Under the pieces are notes generated by a model. It saw only the letters and a program-made list of their open reading frames with translations. It did no database searches and was not told the origin of the DNA. This document shows, piece after piece, positions 1-6,630 of a stretch of DNA of 7,245 nucleotides (the first letter of the stretch is position 1; each line of letters begins with the position of its first letter). The DNA is from Gemmatimonadota bacterium (lineage in GTDB: Bacteria; Gemmatimonadota; Gemmatimonadetes; Palauibacterales; Palauibacteraceae): the NCBI GenBank assembly GCA_029863105.1, contig JAOTWC010000070.1, forward strand, positions 1-7,245, given 5' to 3'. The position numbers and the translations under genes were made by a program.

Positions 1-1
1 G

Positions 2-160
2 GGACCGTTGCTGGATCGGACGGAGAGCTCGGTCGGAGCATTGATCCAGCAGGTTGAGCAGCGGGCATCGCGAGCTCCGTTGACGGCACGCGAGAGCGAT
101 CTCCGATACGAGCGATTGCCGATTCTCGGAGTCGATCAGGACTCGGAGGTGCGGCGGTGA
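2..160 (+). CDS. nuoM: NADH-quinone oxidoreductase subunit M, C-terminal fragment
   Basis: An open frame enters from the left edge and runs 52 codons to a TGA at 158-160. The visible start, GPLLDRTESSVGALI, matches the usual end of NuoM, where a proline and 'LLD' follow the last membrane helix and lead into a short amphipathic segment. NuoM is one of the three antiporter-like proton-pumping membrane subunits of respiratory complex I. The remaining 30 or so residues (from RASRAPLTARE on) are hydrophilic, charged and without membrane character, so they form a cytoplasmic or peripheral tail longer than many NuoM proteins have. The stop overlaps the GTG start of nuoN (GTGA), the normal nuoM-nuoN order, which supports the assignment. 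The rest of the protein lies outside the window. The call relies on the short motif and on context together. Confidence 0.8.
   Translation, partial: GPLLDRTESSVGALIQQVEQRASRAPLTARESDLRYERLPILGVDQDSEVRR
145..149 (+). promoter_or_regulatory. Ribosome binding site of nuoN
   Basis: GGAGG lies inside the last codons of nuoM, seven bases before the GTG at 157. This strong, well-placed Shine-Dalgarno supports GTG 157 as the nuoN start rather than a later ATG. Confidence 0.75.
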
Positions 161-1701
161 TCCTCGATTTCAGCTCGCAACTCGACTACCTGTGGGCTCT
201 GCTGCCGGAGGTCGTCCTGAGCATCACGGCCATGACGATTCTGCTGGTCGACGTTTTCCGCCGCGGACCTCGTGCCGAACAGAGCGGGACCTGGGTACCG
301 GCAGCGGCGTTGGCCGGTATCGTGATCGCGGCGATGGTCACCGTCTTCCAGCTCGGATTCGAGGCTCACACCACGACTTCGATGATCGCCGTGGACGGAT
401 TTCGTGTGACGCTGACGCTGGTAATCCTCGTCGCTACGGCGCTGGCCGTTCTGTTCGGCATGGACTACCTGGCGCAGCGCGGGCTTGGTATCGGGGAGTA
501 CTACTTCCTGATGCTCATGGCGGCTACGGGCATGACCCTGCTCACGGCGTCCCGCGACCTGATCGTCATCTTCGTGGCGATCGAACTGATGTCGATTTCC
601 GTGTATGTCCTTGCGGGACTGGACAGAAAGGACGCGCGGTCCGCCGAGGCGGCCCTCAAGTACTTCCTCATGGGCGCTTTCGCGAGCGCGTTCTTGCTGT
701 ACGGGATCGCGCTCGTGTACGGAGCGTCCGGCGCGACGAATCTTGGTCTCGTCGCCTCCGAACTGGCGTCGGGAGCGGCCACCCGCAATCCCCTGCTGTA
801 TGCCGGTGTGGCGCTCCTGGTTATCGGGTTCGGTTTCAAGATCTCGGCGGTGCCGTTCCACATGTGGACACCGGACACATACCAGGGTGCACCCACTCCG
901 GTGACCGGGTTCATGGCGGCCGGGGTGAAAGCGGCGGCGTTCGCGTCGTTGCTGAGGATCGTCGGCGTCGGCCTCGCGCCGGCCGCGGTGGTGTGGCACG
1001 ATATCGTGTGGTGGCTTGCGGTGCTCACGATGATCATACCCAATGTCATCGCGCTGCAGGAGGACGACGTGAAGCGGATGCTGGCGTACTCGTCAGTGGC
1101 TCATGCCGGCTACCTGCTCGTCGGCCTCGCGGCGGGCTCGGCGCTGGGCTTTGCGGCGTCGGTCTTCTATCTGGGTATCTACGCCATAATGACGTTGGGG
1201 GCGTTTGCCGTCGTCTCGGTCGTCGGCGGAGATCTGGACGCCGGAGCCGGGATCGGTCGTTTCCGAGGCCTCGGCTGGAGTCGACCGCTGCTCGGCGTGC
1301 TGCTCGTCGTATGCCTGCTGTCACTGGCGGGCTTTCCCCCCACGGGCGGGTTCATCGGAAAGCTCTACTTGCTGAGGGCTGCCGTAGGTTCAGGCGAGGG
1401 TTTGCTCGCTGTGATTCTCGTGCTCTCCAGCCTCGTATCGTACTACTACTACCTGCGCGTGATCTGGAAGATGTACTTCGAGCCGGCGCCGGAGGAAGCT
1501 GTCGCGCTGCCGGTGCCGGGCCGGGGCTTCCGTCTCGCCGGAGCGTTGACCGTCCTGATCGTTCTGGCAGCGGGAATCTGGCCGGGTCCGGCCGTCGATG
1601 CGGCGGACGCAGCCGGAACGGGTGTCGCGCCCAGCGCGTTGGTCGGTGGGGAGCAGTCCCCAGCGCCGTCCCCGGTCTCAGGCGGTATCCAGGTCAATTA
1701 G
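157..1701 (+). CDS. nuoN: NADH-quinone oxidoreductase subunit N (complex I proton-pumping subunit)
   Basis: This 514-residue integral membrane protein is an antiporter-like (MrpD-type) subunit of complex I, which couples NADH:quinone electron transfer to proton translocation. I count 14 hydrophobic segments (roughly 12-33, 46-66, 78-101, 113-131, 134-153, 166-190, 214-233, 247-271, 280-300, 308-329, 333-355, 375-398, 415-434, 459-476), as expected for the family. The charged residues of the proton path are present: E143 in AIELMSISVYVL, K228 in GFKISAVPFHMWTPD, K258 in GVKAAAF, and K402 in GGFIGKLYLL. The DDVKRMLAYSSVAHAGY motif around 303-319 is also typical. The gene starts at GTG 157, overlaps nuoM by GTGA, and has a GGAGG seven bases upstream. 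After the last helix comes a tail of about 35 residues rich in Ala, Gly, Ser and Pro, longer than in E. coli NuoN. It is the last nuo gene here, as is usual. Confidence 0.97.
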   Translation: MILDFSSQLDYLWALLPEVVLSITAMTILLVDVFRRGPRAEQSGTWVPAAALAGIVIAAMVTVFQLGFEAHTTTSMIAVDGFRVTLTLVILVATALAVLFGMDYLAQRGLGIGEYYFLMLMAATGMTLLTASRDLIVIFVAIELMSISVYVLAGLDRKDARSAEAALKYFLMGAFASAFLLYGIALVYGASGATNLGLVASELASGAATRNPLLYAGVALLVIGFGFKISAVPFHMWTPDTYQGAPTPVTGFMAAGVKAAAFASLLRIVGVGLAPAAVVWHDIVWWLAVLTMIIPNVIALQEDDVKRMLAYSSVAHAGYLLVGLAAGSALGFAASVFYLGIYAIMTLGAFAVVSVVGGDLDAGAGIGRFRGLGWSRPLLGVLLVVCLLSLAGFPPTGGFIGKLYLLRAAVGSGEGLLAVILVLSSLVSYYYYLRVIWKMYFEPAPEEAVALPVPGRGFRLAGALTVLIVLAAGIWPGPAVDAADAAGTGVAPSALVGGEQSPAPSPVSGGIQVN

Positions 1702-1750
1702 GCGGCTGGCTGGTATGCCCGATCCCGGCGATCCGGCACCACATCCTCCC

Positions 1751-1754
1751 GAGG
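1751..1754 (+). promoter_or_regulatory. Ribosome binding site of the phosphohexomutase gene
   Basis: GAGG lies four bases before ATG 1759, in the 57-base gap after nuoN. The spacing is short but usable. The gap shows no hairpin followed by a T-run and no clear promoter, so readthrough from the nuo genes is possible. Confidence 0.5.
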
Positions 1755-1758
1755 TTGC

Positions 1759-3147
1759 ATGAACATATCGAGTACAATCTTTCGCGAGTACGACATCCGA
1801 GGCATCGTCGGCGAGGATCTGACCGAGGAGATCGCGTACGCGGTGGGGCGGGCCTATGCGACGCGCTGGCGCCGCACGACGGGCCGTGAGCACGGTCGAA
1901 TTGCCGTCGGTCACGACAATCGTCCTTCCTCTCCCGGGCTTGCGGGTGCGCTGTGCGCCGGGCTCAATGATTCCGGTCTGGATGTCATCCTGCTGGATAC
2001 GGTTCCCACGCCGACGCTGTACTATGCCACGGTCGTCCTCGAGACCGATGGCGGGATCCAGATCACAGGGTCGCACAATCCTCCCGAGTACAACGGAATC
2101 AAGATGGTAGTGGCCGGAGGTTCGGTGTACGGGAGTGCGATCCAGGATCTGCGGATTCTCGCGGAAAGCGGGACGTTTCTGGATGGCCAGGGCAGGACCG
2201 ACAGGCAGGAAATCCTCGAGCGCTATGCGGGCGAGATCGGTGAACGGGCTCGGGTTGACGGGCCTGTGACCGTCGTCCTCGATTGCGGCAACGGAACAGG
2301 CAGTGTGATCGCGCCTGAGGCACTGCGGGCGGCTGGGATCAACGTAATCTGTCTGTATTGCGAGTCGGACGGGTCGTTCCCGAACCACCATCCGGATCCC
2401 ACAGTCGATGAGAATCTCGTCGATCTCATCGCGCTCGTCCGGGAGAGCGGCGCGGACATGGGAATCGGTCTGGATGGGGATGCGGATCGAATCGGTGCCG
2501 TAGACGGTAACGGCCGGATCGTTCGGGGCGACCATCTGCTGCTGCTGTTCGCGCTCGACGCCCTGCCGGACCAACCGGGAGCCGAGATTGTGTTCGACGT
2601 GAAGTGTTCGCAGGCGCTGCCCGAGCTGATCGAAGCGGCTGGCGGCGTTCCGGTCATGTGGAAGACGGGACACTCGCTGATCAAGGAGCGCATGAAGCAG
2701 GGAGGCTCACCCGTCGCCGGCGAGATGAGCGGGCACATCTGCTTCGCGGACAGGTTCTACGGGTTTGATGACGCCATCTATGCAGCGGCCCGGTTGGCGG
2801 GCATCGTCCAGAAGGGCGGTCGAAGCCTGGCAGAACTTGCGGATCAGATCCCGGCCTATCCGTCGACGCCGGAGGTCAGGGTCGACTGTCCGGAGGAGGA
2901 AAAGTTCGGGGTCGTGGAACGAATGGTCCGGCGCTACCGTCGTACGCACGACGTCATCGACATCGATGGCGTGAGAATTTTGTTCGAGGATGGCTGGGCG
3001 CTGGTTCGGGCGAGTAACACGCAACCCGTGATCGTCGTGCGATTCGAAGCGCGCACGCGGGAGGGCCTGTCGCGCATCCGGGACGAGATCGCCGCCGTGC
3101 TGGCGGCGGAAGGTGTCACCGTGCCGGAACTGGCCGTTGAACCGTGA
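1759..3147 (+). CDS. Phosphomannomutase/phosphoglucomutase (alpha-D-phosphohexomutase, AlgC-like)
   Basis: This cytoplasmic enzyme of 462 residues interconverts hexose 6-phosphate and 1-phosphate (mannose and/or glucose), supplying GDP-mannose or UDP/ADP-glucose precursors for glycans. All four signature loops are present. The phosphoserine loop is TGSHNPPEYNG, with catalytic S105. The metal loop is DGDADR (D239, D241, D243). The sugar-specificity loop is GEMSGH at 321-326. The C-terminal phosphate-binding loop is RASNTQP at 417-423. Length and motif spacing match bacterial AlgC-type enzymes (about 460 residues) closely. GEMSGH is the loop of the phosphomannomutase/phosphoglucomutase subgroup rather than of GlmM, but dual specificity cannot be resolved from sequence alone. 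The N-terminus (STIFREYDIRGIVG) is the standard one and fits the ATG chosen. The 3' end overlaps the next gene by GTGA. I give no symbol because manB, algC and pgm are all used for this group. Confidence 0.94.
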   Translation: MNISSTIFREYDIRGIVGEDLTEEIAYAVGRAYATRWRRTTGREHGRIAVGHDNRPSSPGLAGALCAGLNDSGLDVILLDTVPTPTLYYATVVLETDGGIQITGSHNPPEYNGIKMVVAGGSVYGSAIQDLRILAESGTFLDGQGRTDRQEILERYAGEIGERARVDGPVTVVLDCGNGTGSVIAPEALRAAGINVICLYCESDGSFPNHHPDPTVDENLVDLIALVRESGADMGIGLDGDADRIGAVDGNGRIVRGDHLLLLFALDALPDQPGAEIVFDVKCSQALPELIEAAGGVPVMWKTGHSLIKERMKQGGSPVAGEMSGHICFADRFYGFDDAIYAAARLAGIVQKGGRSLAELADQIPAYPSTPEVRVDCPEEEKFGVVERMVRRYRRTHDVIDIDGVRILFEDGWALVRASNTQPVIVVRFEARTREGLSRIRDEIAAVLAAEGVTVPELAVEP

Positions 3148-4121
3148 GCGGGAAGCCGGGGACGGTCGTCGTCGCGATCGGGGGCAACGCCCTCTCGCAG
3201 TCGGGCGAATCGGCGTCGGTCCACAACCAGTTCCGCCACACGCGGGAGAGTCTGCGCGCGATCGTCCCGTTGGCGGTCGCCGGGTGGCGGATCGCGATCG
3301 TCCACGGTAACGGCCCCCAGGTTGGCGACGCGCTGGTTAGAAACGAAGCGGGCCGCGATACGGTTCCACCGCTTCCGCTGGGCGTTCTGGTGGCGGGCAC
3401 AGCTGGGTGGATCGGGTACATGATTCAGCAGTCGTTGACCAACGCGCTCGCCCAGGCGGGGTGCGATCGGCGCGTCGTCACGGTGATCTGTCAGGCGCGG
3501 GTGGACGAAAACGATCCCGCACTCGGCGAGGCGACGAAGTTCGTAGGGCGGTCGTTGGACGAGTCCGCTGCGGACAGGTTGCGCTCCGCCGGCGAAGTCG
3601 TCGAGAAGGACGGCAACGGCAACCTGCGGCGCTGCGTGCCGAGTCCGATCCCGGTCGAGATCGTGGAATCTCGAATGGTCGGCGACCTGGTGCACGCGGG
3701 CAACATCGTGATCGCGGTCGGTGGTGGCGGCATTCCGGTCTTCCGGCATGCGACCCTGGGTCTGGAAGGCGTGGACGCGGTGATCGACAAGGATCGGGCA
3801 GCCGCCATTCTGGCGCGTGACATCGGAGCCGAACTGCTGCTGATTCTCACGGACGTGGACGCGGTGTACGAGAACTGGGGGATGCCGGACGCCCGGCGGA
3901 TCGAGCGTTTGACGACCACGGAGGCGACGGCGCTACTGGCGTCCGACGAACTTGGGGTCGGGAGCATGAAGCCGAAGCTCGAGGCGGCGACCAGCTTCGT
4001 GCTGGCAGGCGGCAGACGCGCCGTTATCGCGGCCCTGGGAGACGGCGCTGCCGCGGTAGCGGGGGAGCGTGGGACGGAGATCGTAGCGGATGCACCGAAC
4101 TCAGGCATAGGGGCTACATGA
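3144..4121 (+). CDS. arcC: Carbamate kinase-family protein (divergent)
   Basis: This 325-residue cytoplasmic protein belongs to the amino-acid kinase fold. The expected reaction is reversible ATP + carbamate to ADP + carbamoyl phosphate, usually run toward ATP. Family landmarks appear in order: VVVAIGGNALSQ (8-19), HGNGPQVGDALVRNE (54-68), IGYMIQQ (90-96), QARVDENDPAL (117-127), RRCVPSPIPVEIVE (162-175), AVGGGGIPV (191-199), VIDKDRAA (213-220), LILTDVDAVYENWG (233-246) and GSMKPKLEAA (273-282). Lysines K132, K216 and the pair K276/K278 sit in the usual catalytic and nucleotide regions. Some positions differ from the textbook form: AGTAGWIGY where a TQG or SQG is usual, and TKFVGRSL where classical enzymes have TKPIGPFY. 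The GTG start gives a standard N-terminus. I see no Shine-Dalgarno, so translation is probably coupled to the upstream gene through the GTGA overlap. No arcA, arcB or arcD gene lies nearby. The family is certain, but the physiological role is not. Confidence 0.9.
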   Translation: MSGKPGTVVVAIGGNALSQSGESASVHNQFRHTRESLRAIVPLAVAGWRIAIVHGNGPQVGDALVRNEAGRDTVPPLPLGVLVAGTAGWIGYMIQQSLTNALAQAGCDRRVVTVICQARVDENDPALGEATKFVGRSLDESAADRLRSAGEVVEKDGNGNLRRCVPSPIPVEIVESRMVGDLVHAGNIVIAVGGGGIPVFRHATLGLEGVDAVIDKDRAAAILARDIGAELLLILTDVDAVYENWGMPDARRIERLTTTEATALLASDELGVGSMKPKLEAATSFVLAGGRRAVIAALGDGAAAVAGERGTEIVADAPNSGIGAT

Positions 4122-5269
4122 ACATCCACGAGTATCAGGCCAAGGAAATCCTGCGCCAGCATGGGATCCCCGTGCCGCCCGGCGAAATTGCCCGGACACC
4201 CGAAGAGGCCGAACGGCTCGCTCGCGAGTACGGCGGCATGACGGTCGTCAAGGCACAGGTACATGCGGGAGGCAGGGGAAAGGCCGGTGGCGTAAAGCTG
4301 GCAGCCGATCCCGCTGCCGCGCGCGACGCCGCAGCCAACATCCTCGGCATGGAGATCAAGGGCCTCACCGTGGATCGCGTGCTCGTGACGCCAGCCGTCG
4401 AGATTCGGTCCGAGGCTTATGTGGGCATCGTCCTCGACAGGGCGTCGCAGCGTCCCGTGTTCATGGTGTCGGCCGAAGGTGGCGTGGACATCGAGGAAGT
4501 CGCCGTGACGAACCCGGACGCGATTACGCGCTTCGCGGTCGACCCCCGGTACGGTCTGCTTCCGCACCAGTCCATGGGATTGGCGTTCGCCCTGTACGAC
4601 GACATTGAACTGGCTCGCCAGGCGAGCCGGATCATCTCGGCGCTCTATGACGCCTACGTGGCGGCCGGTGCGACGCTGGCCGAGGTGAACCCCATGATCG
4701 TAGACGACACCGGGGTGGTGCTGGCGATCGACGCCAAGATGAACATTGATGACAACGCCCTGTTTCGAATGCCGGAGATCGAGGCGATGCGGGACACCGA
4801 GGCGGAAGATCCGGCCGAGAAGAAAGCTCGGGAAGCCGGGCTCAGCTACATCCAACTCGACGGCGACGTCGGATGTTGCGTGAACGGAGCCGGCCTCGCG
4901 ATGGCCACGATGGACCTGGTCAAGTATTACGGCGGCAGTCCGGCGAACTTTCTGGACATCGGCGGGTCGTCGAACCCCGACAAGGTGGTGGCGGCGCTCG
5001 AGATTATCACTGCCGATTCGAACGTGAAGGCGATTCTGTTCAATATTTTTGGCGGAATCACACGTTGCGACGACGTCGCTAACGGCATCGTCGAGGCGAC
5101 GAAGCGAATCGACATCGCTCTTCCAATAACGATTCGACTGACAGGAACGAACGAGCGCGAGGCAATCGAGATTCTACAGGCGAACGGGTTCACCGCGATG
5201 ACGGATATGGACGAAGTCGTGAAACGGGGCGTTGCACTGGCGGCAGGCGCTGCCGGGGGTGGCGCATGA
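4118..5269 (+). CDS. sucC: Succinyl-CoA synthetase (ADP/GDP-forming) beta subunit
   Basis: This 383-residue protein is the nucleotide-binding subunit of the TCA-cycle enzyme that converts succinyl-CoA + NDP + phosphate to succinate + CoA + NTP. The N-terminal ATP-grasp domain starts MNIHEYQAKEIL and carries VKAQVHAGGRGKAGGVK (44-60), which contacts nucleotide. AEVNP (188-192) and AIDAKMNIDDNA (203-214) supply the Mg2+ ligands N191 and D205. The C-terminal CoA-ligase domain has VNGAGLAMATMD (255-266), NFLDIGG (277-283) and NIFGGITRCDDVANGI (309-324), the power-helix and subunit-contact region. Length fits the family (about 385-395). The ATG overlaps the carbamate kinase stop (ATGA), with AGGGG at 4109-4113 as ribosome site. 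One small oddity is GCCVNGAG, with Cys254 where most relatives have Met. Nucleotide preference (ATP or GTP) cannot be read with confidence. Confidence 0.97.
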   Translation: MNIHEYQAKEILRQHGIPVPPGEIARTPEEAERLAREYGGMTVVKAQVHAGGRGKAGGVKLAADPAAARDAAANILGMEIKGLTVDRVLVTPAVEIRSEAYVGIVLDRASQRPVFMVSAEGGVDIEEVAVTNPDAITRFAVDPRYGLLPHQSMGLAFALYDDIELARQASRIISALYDAYVAAGATLAEVNPMIVDDTGVVLAIDAKMNIDDNALFRMPEIEAMRDTEAEDPAEKKAREAGLSYIQLDGDVGCCVNGAGLAMATMDLVKYYGGSPANFLDIGGSSNPDKVVAALEIITADSNVKAILFNIFGGITRCDDVANGIVEATKRIDIALPITIRLTGTNEREAIEILQANGFTAMTDMDEVVKRGVALAAGAAGGGA

Positions 5270-6135
5270 GTATCCTGATCGATTCATCGACACGCCTGCT
5301 GGTTCAGGGTATCACGGGGCGGGACGGGTCGTTTCACACACGGCAGATGATGGAATACGGGACTGACGTGGTTGCGGGTGTCACGCCAGGCAAGGGTGGC
5401 CAGACCTTCGAGGGCTCGGTCCCGATCTTTGATACGGTGGCCCAGGCAGCGGACCGAACCGGCGCAAATGCGAGCGTCATCTATGTCCCCGCTCGATTTG
5501 CGGCTGACGCGATTTTTGAGGCAGCGGATGCCGGCATCGCGCTGATCGTTTGCATTACCGAGGGTGTGCCGGTCGGTGACATGACGCGGGTGCTGCCCTT
5601 CGTGGCGGAGCGGGGAGTCCGCCTGCTCGGGCCGAATTGTCCCGGTGCGATCACGCCCGGTGTGTGCAAGGTGGGCATCCTTCCGGGTCAGATCGTCGCG
5701 CCGGGAAACATCGGCGTCGTGAGTCGGTCAGGTACTCTTACGTACGAAGTCGTCTACCAGCTCACGCGAGCCGGATTGGGTCAGTCGACCTGCGTCGGGA
5801 TCGGGGGGGATCCGCTTATCGGCACGGATTTCGTGGATTGTCTGCGCGCTTTCGAGGCTGATGACGACACGGTCGCAGTAGCGCTGATGGGGGAGATCGG
5901 GGGGACGGACGAGCAGGTCGCGGCAGAATTCGTCCGCGATCACATGACGAAGCCGGTCGTGGGTTACATAGCCGGGCGGACGGCTCCGCCGGGACGGCGG
6001 ATGGGCCACGCCGGGGCGATCATCTCCGGTTCGGAGGGTACGGCGGGCGAGAAGATGAAAGCGTTCGAAGAGTGCGGTATCGGTGTCGCCGAGCGACCGG
6101 CCGACTTCGTTGAACTGATCCAGGAACGAATCTGA
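5266..6135 (+). CDS. sucD: Succinyl-CoA synthetase alpha subunit
   Basis: This 289-residue partner of SucC binds CoA in an N-terminal Rossmann domain and carries the phosphohistidine. Visible are the CoA-binding GITGRDGSFHT (15-25) and GVTPGKGG (38-45), the LLGPNCPG loop (120-127, C125), and SRSGTLTYE (153-161). GIGGDP follows at 178-183, then ALMGEIGG with E210, the residue that stabilises the phosphohistidine. The active-site histidine is H248 in GHAGAI. All key residues are intact and the length is the normal 288-300. It starts at ATG 5266, overlapping the sucC stop as ATGA. The only ribosome site is a weak G-rich run just upstream, so translational coupling should keep the two subunits in equal amounts. 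This gene ends the run of overlapping genes, and ndk begins ten bases later. Confidence 0.97.
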   Translation: MSILIDSSTRLLVQGITGRDGSFHTRQMMEYGTDVVAGVTPGKGGQTFEGSVPIFDTVAQAADRTGANASVIYVPARFAADAIFEAADAGIALIVCITEGVPVGDMTRVLPFVAERGVRLLGPNCPGAITPGVCKVGILPGQIVAPGNIGVVSRSGTLTYEVVYQLTRAGLGQSTCVGIGGDPLIGTDFVDCLRAFEADDDTVAVALMGEIGGTDEQVAAEFVRDHMTKPVVGYIAGRTAPPGRRMGHAGAIISGSEGTAGEKMKAFEECGIGVAERPADFVELIQERI

Positions 6136-6138
6136 GGG
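6134..6138 (+). promoter_or_regulatory. Ribosome binding site deciding the ndk start
   Basis: GAGGG overlaps the sucD stop codon. It is only one base from the first possible ATG (6140) but seven bases from the second (6146). That spacing favours 6146 as the real start. Confidence 0.7.
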
Positions 6139-6145
6139 CATGCAC

Positions 6146-6565
6146 ATGGCGGGACGACTTACGCTGGCGATCATCAAGCCCGACGCATTCGCGGCCGGGC
6201 TGGCAGGTCAGATCCTCGCCCATCTCCAGGCGCAGGACTTCGAACTGGTAACGGCCCGCGTACTCTGGCTCAGCCGGAGTCAGGCGGAAGCGTTTTATGC
6301 GGTCCACGAGGACCGACCGTTCTTCGCCTCGCTCGTCGAATTCATGACGTCGGGGCCGTGCATGCCGATGCTTCTACGTCGCGATGACGCGGTGGCCCAT
6401 CTGAGAGGGACGATCGGCGCTACCGATCCGGCCGAGGCTGCTGAGGGAACCGTGCGAGCGCTGTACGCGGAGAGTAAGGAACGCAACGCGATCCATGCGT
6501 CCGATTCCGATGAGAATGCACGCATCGAAGGAAGCTTCTTCTTCGCCGGGTGCGATCGAACCTGA
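6146..6565 (+). CDS. ndk: Nucleoside diphosphate kinase
   Basis: The product (139 residues from ATG 6146) transfers the gamma-phosphate of ATP to other nucleoside diphosphates through a phosphohistidine and acts in the cytoplasm. From this start the conserved residues fall on the standard family numbering: K11 in IIKPDA, Y51 in FYAVH, F59 in RPFF, R87 and T93 around LRGTIGATDP, R104, N114, and the phosphorylated H117 in NAIHASDSDENA. This agreement is a second reason to prefer ATG 6146 over ATG 6140, which would add Met-His. The active-site loop reads HASDS rather than the commoner HGSDS, a conservative change known in other lineages. It follows sucD closely, so it is probably co-transcribed with sucCD, which fits its role in redistributing the ATP or GTP they make. 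The C-terminus (FFFAGCDRT) is of normal length. Confidence 0.96.
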   Translation: MAGRLTLAIIKPDAFAAGLAGQILAHLQAQDFELVTARVLWLSRSQAEAFYAVHEDRPFFASLVEFMTSGPCMPMLLRRDDAVAHLRGTIGATDPAEAAEGTVRALYAESKERNAIHASDSDENARIEGSFFFAGCDRT

Positions 6566-6601
6566 GTGCCGTGAAAATCCGGCCAACCGGGCAGAAGCGG
6601 A

Positions 6602-6630
6602 TTGACAGAATGCATGAATCCTGCTATGGA
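6602..6630 (+). promoter_or_regulatory. Candidate sigma-70-type promoter for DUF177-rpmF
   Basis: A perfect TTGACA (6602-6607) is followed after exactly 17 bases by TATGGA (6625-6630), with an extended -10 TG at 6622-6623. The -10 matches only three of six consensus positions and lacks the final T, though a T follows immediately. The surrounding stretch is visibly less GC-rich than its neighbours. Transcription would begin near 6636-6638, which overlaps the proposed start region of the next gene. No terminator separates it from ndk, so it would be an internal promoter. This is a prediction from pattern alone. Confidence 0.4.

Noticed and set aside
1441..1452. Run of four TAC codons (Tyr-Tyr-Tyr-Tyr) in nuoN that looks like a microsatellite.
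   Set aside because: A YYYLR cluster is normal in this helix of NuoN, so the run reflects protein conservation rather than a functional repeat.
1745..1754. CCTCCCGAGG just before the phosphohexomutase start, which could pair with and hide the ribosome site.
   Set aside because: The loop would be only two bases, too tight for a stable hairpin, and no longer pairing extends it.
192..1889. Open frame of 565 codons on the plus strand overlapping nuoN in another frame.
   Set aside because: The product is Arg/Gly-rich with no hydrophobic segments or motif, typical of a shifted frame in GC-rich DNA. nuoN in the other frame is unmistakable.
1678..2673. Open frame of 331 codons on the minus strand, antisense to the phosphohexomutase gene.
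   Set aside because: It has no family signature and no ribosome site that I can see, and it lies wholly opposite a gene with all four catalytic loops intact.
3491..4855. Open frame of 454 codons on the minus strand, antisense to the carbamate kinase and sucC genes.
   Set aside because: It runs across two well-supported genes. Over sucC its codons lie exactly opposite the sense codons, so its stops would need the sense codons TTA, CTA or TCA, which are rare at this GC level. The translation shows no recognisable domain.
6576..6595. Possible terminator between ndk and DUF177 (CCGG, four-base loop, CCGG).
   Set aside because: The stem is only four or five pairs and no T-run follows, so it is unlikely to end transcription.
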